Positions 58,450-64,000 of a DNA stretch of 64,000 nucleotides are shown here, piece after piece; position 1 is the stretch's first letter; every line of letters starts with the position of its first letter. A model generated the notes under the pieces. The model ran no database searches. It saw nothing but the letters and a program-made list of their open reading frames with translations, and was not told where the DNA came from. The translations under genes were made by a program, and so were the position numbers. This stretch comes from Lolium rigidum (taxonomy: Eukaryota > Streptophyta > Magnoliopsida > Poales > Poaceae): positions 226,632,043 to 226,696,042 of the forward strand of contig NC_061510.1 of assembly GCF_022539505.1 (NCBI RefSeq), written 5' to 3'.

Positions 58450-59611
58450 TCCCTTCCTGCTATTGTTGCGTCCATGACGCTGATTCCTGCCATAGCCATC
58501 TGATACAACGATGCTCGAGGATCGCCTTGAGGTGGTCTAGTTGCCATCAAATATGCGTGTGTTTCCATGTATCCTGCCTCTGGCGTTTTCGGGATTATAT
58601 GCCCTCTCTTATCAATCGACATGAAGGACATGTAGAGATTTTGGACCAGATTTTCTCGCTCAGCTTCGAGTATGCCTGCCATCCGAGATCTTGCTCTTCC
58701 ACGGCTATCTCTATGGTTATCTGCTGAATTCCTCTAGTGTGCACTCAAGTTAGCTCTACGCTCGCTAGAAGCGTCTACCGCAGCTTTTCTCTCGTCAAGT
58801 TTCCGCTGCAGCTTCGCCAACTCACGTCTTGCACGACTGAGTTTGTATTGATATGCTTGTAGTGCTGCTGCTGAAGCTTGTGTGGTCATCGACTCTATGC
58901 CGTTTACAGCTCTTGTAGCTCTGTCCCACGCCTCTTGCGGTAGCTGCACCTTTTCTCTTGGTTCAGCTCCCACATACTTGTTTCATGTTCCTCTTGTGAG
59001 ATCTGCGGGATCAACATAGGGGTTGCCTATATCGTCGAAAGCCTCAGATTCTTCGTCGACCTCACGACCTGATGACGTGATTACGTAAACTTGATGGTAT
59101 GTTGTATTTGTGCTCCCATCGAGCTCAGGGTAGGTGACACCATCGTAGAGATCGGCAAAGACCTCCCTTCTGGTAGTGGAGTTGGTTGTGTTGGTGAAGT
59201 CAAAGTTGATGAAGCTTTCCGAGTCGCTATCTTGAGACAGATCGGTTTTCGTGACTGACCCGAAAGTCATCTCACCGAACAAATCGGCGAGTTTTCCACT
59301 GTCAGCGGGCTTGGTGAAGCATGGCGGACAAACTTCCTCGTCGCCTGACTCAACGGATGGCATTGATGATACCGAGTACTCGGGCTCGGCCGCCGACGGT
59401 CCCAAAAAATCGTTGCCGAAAAACGGTGTGACCCCTCTTTCCCGACGAGGAAGCGGAAGCTCCCGAATGTCATCTCCATTGATTCCTCCAGATTGGCATA
59501 TGCATGCAAATGGGCGGGAGGGTGAGGAACAAAATCAACGAGATCAGATTGGATCTGTTTACCTCCTTCCATCACATTGCTTGTTGCCGATGATGATGTT
59601 GACGATGCCAT
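58450..59611 (-). pseudogene. Element B gag, upstream part
   Basis: The ATG at 59611 gives MASSTSSSATSNVMEGGKQI. A frame change near 59400 leads to AAEPEYSVSSMPSVESGDEE and an acidic region with two copies of an FGEMTFGSVTK-like word. In-frame stops follow SADLTRGT-like and RRANLSAH ends (58983 and 58734). A coiled coil, QYKLSRARRELAKLQRKLDE, precedes GILEAERENLVQNLYMSFMS. The frame ends at the D insertion and resumes at 51489. The primer site TGGCGCCGTCTGCGGGAA lies between the LTR and this gene. Confidence 0.75.
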
Positions 59612-59657
59612 CGAGATCAGAACATTGCAACCTCCAATTCCCGCAGACGGCGCCAAT

Positions 59658-60047
59658 TGACGAGGTATTAACTCGTCAATGCCTACGGATTGTAGACTTA
59701 GGGTTTCGTAGAAAGTAGAGGGCAAGTAGATCTCGAAGGTTTCAGCCAAACAGAGGTGCTCAACTCAATATTACGGTGGCTAGGGTTACAATGATCCGAT
59801 CCCTCTTTCAACCTCAGCGTCCCCTTTATATAGGAGGAGAAACCGGGGGTTACAACGTGTCGTACAAGTACTATCTTTCAGGCCGCACTAGGCTTTTCCC
59901 GATATTAATACAAACTTCTACAATGACTAGAACTTTCCTAATCCGAACATCTCCTGGGCCTCCAAAGCTTCGAGTCCATTGGGCCTTCGGCTATAACAAT
60001 AAACCAGGGGTATATATGCGACATACTCCTTAGGTATGCCTATGTCA
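59658..60047 (-). repeat. Element B 5' LTR
   Basis: It begins TGACATAGGC at 60047 and ends TCGTCA at 59658 on the minus strand. A TATATAAA box is at 59825-59832. TTGGCGCCGTCTGCGGGAAT, the likely primer-binding site, follows. Confidence 0.93.
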
Positions 60048-60052
60048 GTATT

Positions 60053-60372
60053 TACATACATCTGTCTATATTTTCGTTCGAGGCATGCATTTGTTGTGTC
60101 GACTCATCATATCGGAAATTCTTGAAGAAACCGGAGTCTACTTCTGGTAGCTTGTCAATCATCTTTTCAGCAGGACCAGATACAACTTCAATATGACGAT
60201 CAAGCTTTATTTTATTCTTCGAGCTCTCCAAAGACCCCCCCTTTGCAACATCTTCGAGATCAATCTTTGGGTGATGGATCCTAAGCCAGATCAGAGCAAA
60301 TTTTGCCCCAGCAACCATTTGCGCCTTCACCAAGCTCTGAATATCTCGTACACTCTTGAATTTATCCATCAA
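60053..60372 (-). pseudogene. C-terminal fragment of element A's opposing accessory gene
   Basis: A clean minus-strand frame begins with MMDKFKSVRDIQSLVKAQMV, continues AGAKFALIWLRIHHPKIDLE and KKRIKLDRHI-like NKIKLDRHIE, then EKMIDKLPEVDSGFFKNF. It ends NENIDRCM just before the target duplication. It matches the end of B's opposing gene (45340-45658) on the other strand. The upstream exons were separated by insertion of element C. Confidence 0.72.
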
Positions 60373-60391
60373 ACCAGTAAAATTTCCGGGC
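60053..60391 (+). mobile_element. Element A, right part between elements B and C
   Basis: This short remnant continues element A beyond B's target duplication (GTATT, 60048-60052). It holds only the C-terminal part of A's opposing accessory gene, and is cut at about 60391 by the 3' LTR of element C. Confidence 0.78.
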
Positions 60392-60936
60392 TGTGTCGAG
60401 GGTACTCCTCGCCAATGCCCTCCGATAGGGGCTTAGGGTTGATGGAATCCTGCAAGCTGACACGAGACATCGGTTCACAGACAAGCGGGGAGAGCGATTT
60501 ACCCAGGTTCGGGGCCCTCGATGAGGTAAAACCCTTACGTCCCGCATCGTCCGTTCTTGATTATGATGATAATGGGTTACAATGGGGTGCCGAATAGTTC
60601 GGCTGAGATCTCGTCGAGATGGCTATTGCTAAGGTGACCTAGCTCTAAGCTTCTTCGGCTAAGATTGCTAAGATTGATTGTGTCCCTCGGCAGCCCCTCT
60701 CCTGGCCTTTATATAGGAGGCTAGGTCTCAAGAGGTCTCACCGAGTACGACTAGGTTTACAGTAATTTTAGATCCGATCTTTCCTTGTTCGATCGCTTCC
60801 TTGTCTTGCCCGTCAAGGAACCTTCTGGTGCGCCGTCCTAGTGGCCCATCTCGCCTTTAAGTGTCTTCATGGGCCTCCAATTTAGTCAATACAAGATAGG
60901 GTAATGTGGGTTACCCGAAGGGTAGTGCCCACGTCA
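60392..60936 (-). repeat. Element C 3' LTR
   Basis: On the minus strand it starts TGACGTGGGCACTACCC at 60936 and ends GAGTACCCTCGACA(CA) near 60392 or 60394. A minus-strand TATATAAA box (60708-60715) shows the direction. CTCTGGGGCTAC precedes it as a purine tract. The 5' LTR lies outside the window, so the exact end and target duplication cannot be checked. Confidence 0.75.
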
Positions 60937-61850
60937 GTAGCCCCAGAGTGTCTAGCCGAAGAAGTTCGGGTAGAGACTAAAGTATGTCTTCTCCTGTTGT
61001 TCTTCTCCTTCATTGTCCTTGTTCATCTTGAATCTGCTCTATCTTCATTTTGTCGGGTGCGCGTCAGCGCTCCCGATGGGAGTAGCCCCCGAGTCTAGGT
61101 ACGGATGATCACAGTCCGTGCGTAGACTCAAGTTGTACCACTCGAGTATTTTCCTCTGCCGATGTTTTCCACAGATTTTCATAGGTCCTCCGATATATTT
61201 TCTTTATGCAAAGGATAATGAGTAACGTGCCCAACTGTTGTTTGGTTAACTGCCGATGGCAAAACAACGTTACCCTACACAGAATCAAGTCCCCGGGCAT
61301 GATCCTGGAGTGCAAAAAACTTCTATTGGGTATGCATCACGCGCTCCCGATGGGAGTAATAGCCCCCGAGTGTCTGGGTGCGAGCACTTGCACTCGAGTG
61401 CAGACTCAAACCTTCTTCCTTCGACTGCTCATTCTGTCGAGTCTTCATTTTATCGGGTGCGCATCAGCGCTCTCGATGGGAGTAGCCCCCGAGTCTAGGT
61501 ACGGATGTACGCGCAGGGCGTAGACTCAAGTCCTTCATCCGATAGCTTTTCTTTTTTCCTTCGAATGCTTCAAGTTTTTTTTATGACGTCACTATTGACG
61601 TGTAACTGCTGTGGGCTGATTGACAAGACTTGACCTGACGGGCCCACCCCGGCTCTGCGCAGGCAGTTTTTAGGGCTTGACCAATGCACGCGTGGCGATC
61701 GAGGCGTCTCCTCGATTTTCGCACGACGTGGGAATAATGGGCCGCCGGTTCCACTCCTTCTTCAAGCGCCACGTGTACAGTCAGATCTGCTTCACCCCCC
61801 ACGACGCTTTGTGGAGTTATGGCCACGATTGGGCACAAATTCTTACAGGA
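60937..61850. other. Element C 3' region with three copies of an about 85-bp block
   Basis: Blocks near 61051, 61334 and 61458 each contain GCGCTC-CGATGGGAGTA, TAGCCCCCGAG and GTAGACTCAAG (or CAGACTCAAA). On the minus strand CTCGGGGGCTAC resembles the purine tract next to the LTR. No coding frame is supported. Confidence 0.8.
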
Positions 61851-61857
61851 TAAATAG
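61851..61857 (+). promoter_or_regulatory. TATA-like box of element C's opposing gene
   Basis: TAAATAG lies about 105 bases before the ATG at 61956. Element B has TATAAAAA at the equivalent place. Confidence 0.45.
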
Positions 61858-61955
61858 GGGGCCTCCTCTCTTTTTATCTTTTACCCCGTTTACTGCTCAT
61901 CTTCTCCCTCAAGCCTCCTTGTTCCTCTGCCTCTTCAACAGAAGCTCCGTTCACC

Positions 61956-64000
61956 ATGGGCAAGAAGAAGAGCGGCAGTACCTCGGAGGCGGTCAAAGTT
62001 AGCCGTGATTGGAGCGCCTCCGCCATTTCCAACCGTGACATCAACAAGCTTCGCGCTCTCGGCTTCATCTCCGCATCTGAGGAAGACATTCGTCTCCCAG
62101 GTTCGGTTACTCGCCCAAAGCCCCCGAAGGGCTTCACCGTCATGTTTGCTGCTTTCCTGTTTCGTGGCCTTTCTCTTCCGGCTCACGAGTTTCTTCGCTC
62201 CCTCCTTTTCTTCTATGGGATTCAGCTCTGGTAGCTGACCCCAAATTCCATCCTTCACCTTTCCATTTTTATCACCGTCTGCGAGGCCTTCCTCGGCATT
62301 GAGCCTCACTGGGGCCTTTGGAGGAAGATCTTTTATTTGAAGCGTCACAACGATAGCAATGGCCCCCCTGTCGTCGGTGGCGTCGGCTTCGTCATCAGGA
62401 AGGAGGTTGACTACTTCGACTATCCGATGAAGGAATCCGTCCAGGGCTGGCGCAACAAGTGGTTCTACCTGCGCGATCCCGTCGTTCATGGGCGGCGTTC
62501 GAATCTCCCTCTTTTTGATGACGTCTTGGTAGCCCACAAGAAGAAGTCTTGGCAAAACGCCCTTTCTCCCGAAGAAAAGGCGACAGCCGATGAACTATTT
62601 GACCAGATAGTCACTTTGAAGAATACAGGAGGCCTGACGAGATGTGCGGCACTGAAGTGGTTTCAGTGTTCCTACAACGTCGAGTGCAGCCACTGATGTC
62701 CCGGCCTCACCAGCTGTGGCTTTATACTGGCAAAAACGACAAGTCAAGGATCAACTCAGCCGACCTATCGACGGATGAGCTTCGAGACGAAGTTCGTCGC
62801 TTGACATGCCTTAGTGCGAAGGACACCATTGTCTTGACATCGGCCCGTCCTCCTTATGATCTCGATCATCTCCCGTCCGAGGTAACTTTACCGCTTCTTG
62901 TTTTCCGTTATTATTTGTTTTCCTATCTGTGCCTTACAAGTTTCTCTCCTTCTGCAGGCTCCCACTGTTGCCCAATGTTATCCTCGTTCACCCGAGAGAG
63001 GCGTGGTACTGGAGGATGACGATGATGATTCTGAGGGAACCGAGGATGTTCAGCACGTTCTTGAGGACAGCGACATCCAAGAGGAGGAAGCTGCCGAAGA
63101 TGACGCCTTTCTCAGGAGCAGGCGTCGTAAGCAGGTACATGACGATCTTATCACATCGGCTGAATCAAGTCCTAGAGGAGGAGATAATGATGCCGATGAA
63201 GCTGATTCGCCTCCTCCTGCTAAGAAGAGTTCAACAAGTTTCATTGTGGACGAAGATGATCTGGATCTGTGAGCATCTGTACTCTTCTTCTCGTTAGTTT
63301 ATTTCCTGTCATCCTGCATGCTAACTGTGCACTGTACTTAAGTAGCTCTGATGATGACGATGTTCCTCTCGCGAAGAGGGCTAAGCTCGCTTCCAAGAGA
63401 GCAGCATCGACTAAGGAGTCAGACCCTTCTCCCGCCAAGTCAACGCCTCCTACCAGGGCGGCTGTAGAGAAAATTCCGGTGTCGAAGGTTATTCCTCCCG
63501 GTGATCCTCCTGCTTCGTTGGCTTCTCGTGACCACGTAAGTTTTTATGTTGCCTTGTTTTGCTAAATTTCTCTTTTTATCTTCTGATTCTCCCTTCTTCC
63601 TTGTCGCAGCCGATTTATGCCACAGTCAACGCTGTGGCAGATTTTGCTGAGCAATTTACCCGACTAGAGGCTGAAAACGCCCAGCTCCAGAAGAGCGTCA
63701 AGACCTCGGCTGATCAGGTGTTAGAAGCCAACAGGTTTGCTTCCGACGTCAAGAACGAAAATGCCTTGCTGAAGAAAGAGCTGTCGAAGCTGAAGCAACA
63801 GATGAAGGACGAACAAGAAGCCAGGCGAGCGGCAGCGATTGCAGTCGATAAGAAGGAAGGCGTCCTCCGCGAATCCGTCAAGGATTTATTAGGTGAAAAC
63901 CCACGGTATCCCGCTTTTTTATTGGTGATTCTTTATTGGTTACTGATATATCTTTCTTTCAGAGGCCGCCAATATAAGCGTCGGCCGTCGTCATCGGCTT
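61956..64000 (+). pseudogene. Opposing accessory gene in element C, Transposase_28-type, runs off the window
   Basis: Exons are 61956-62881, 62958-63268, 63346-63535, 63610-63892 and 63963 onward, all with GT-AG borders and matching phases. Exon 1 starts MGKKKSGSTSEAVKVSRDWS and carries PPKGFTVMFAAFLFRGLSLP, FFYGIQLW and LTPNSILHLSIFITVCEAFL. The Transposase_28 core continues with VGGVGFVIRKEVDYFDYPMK and ESVQGWRNKWFYLRD. Exon 2 is acidic and exon 3 Lys/Ser-rich. Exon 4 is a coiled coil (FTRLEAENAQLQKSVKTSAD). Two defects are seen: a TAG at 62232 where family members have Gln, and a one-base shift near 62630. Apart from these the gene is far better kept than B's copy. Confidence 0.78.

Larger units (their letters stand above)
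40172..60047 (-). mobile_element. Element B, Gypsy LTR retrotransposon on the minus strand
   Basis: The element is bounded by two LTRs in the same orientation (40172-40568 and 59658-60047) and a 5-bp duplication, GTATT. Read on the minus strand the order is 5' LTR, primer site, gag, protease, reverse transcriptase, RNase H, integrase, a 5.5-kb 3' region with an opposing gene, and 3' LTR. Element D (51490-58444) interrupts gag. Without D the length is about 12.9 kb. By eye the LTRs differ at about 22 of 390 positions plus one 7-base gap, mostly transitions. B lies in element A of the same family in opposite orientation. Confidence 0.92.
60392..64000 (-). mobile_element. Element C, Gypsy retrotransposon (3' end only)
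   Basis: The arrangement mirrors element B: 3' LTR on the left, then a repeat-bearing 3' region, then an opposing gene of the same type starting at 61956. Pol and the 5' LTR should lie to the right of the window. The LTR differs from that of A/B, so this is another family. Confidence 0.75.

Overview
This window is grass nuclear DNA, most likely from a large-genome pooid such as a Triticeae species. The call rests on nested CACTA, hAT, Harbinger, Mutator, Stowaway and Gypsy elements, GT-AG introns, GC-rich first exons, and only two clearly intact host genes. I read it by eye; no database search was possible, so family names come from recognised motifs and structure.

Layout. 568-11353 is a decayed CACTA (En/Spm-type) element of about 10.8 kb. 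It holds a TNP2-like transposase gene, an opposing accessory gene, and a second gene of the plant En/Spm accessory-protein type with a Ulp1-like C-terminus. Blocks of a TTAGTCGCGGTT inverted motif lie at both ends and again in the middle. 11354-16150 is mostly empty, with a Stowaway MITE (12782-12866) and remnants of a minus-strand gene (13733-15116). 16186-29240 is a tandem-repeat field cut open by insertions. One is a Harbinger-type element carrying a broken B3-domain gene (17195-18650). Another is a large TIR-flanked segment (about 19097-29008), itself hit by a 5.3-kb hAT element (19265-24525) with a perfect 8-bp target duplication.

The host genes follow. 29690-32727 is a 10-exon class 3 lipase whose exons join in frame to 360 residues with a full Ser-Asp-His triad. 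34441-34755 is an intronless CC-type glutaredoxin (CSMC active site, ALWL tail). A Mutator element with about 200-bp TIRs, a 9-bp target duplication and a GC-rich core lies at 36111-37671 and looks like a Pack-MULE.

The right 26 kb is a stack of LTR retrotransposons. Element A (plus strand, truncated Gypsy; 37905-40171 and 60053-60391) was split by element B (same family, opposite strand; 40172-60047, TSD GTATT). B was in turn split by element D (51490-58444, TSD CTATC), which encodes gag but no recognisable protease, reverse transcriptase or integrase. A also carries element C, a different minus-strand Gypsy whose 3' LTR (60392-60936) and 3' region run off the window. By-eye LTR divergence (about 5.6% in B, about 1.3% in D) agrees with the nesting order. 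A, B and C carry an intron-containing gene on the opposite strand, downstream of pol; B and C show its putative-gypsy-type-transposon (Transposase_28) domain. D carries an unrelated antisense acidic ORF.

Nearly every transposon gene is interrupted by single-base frameshifts while the translated segments remain family-like. The lipase and glutaredoxin are uninterrupted.
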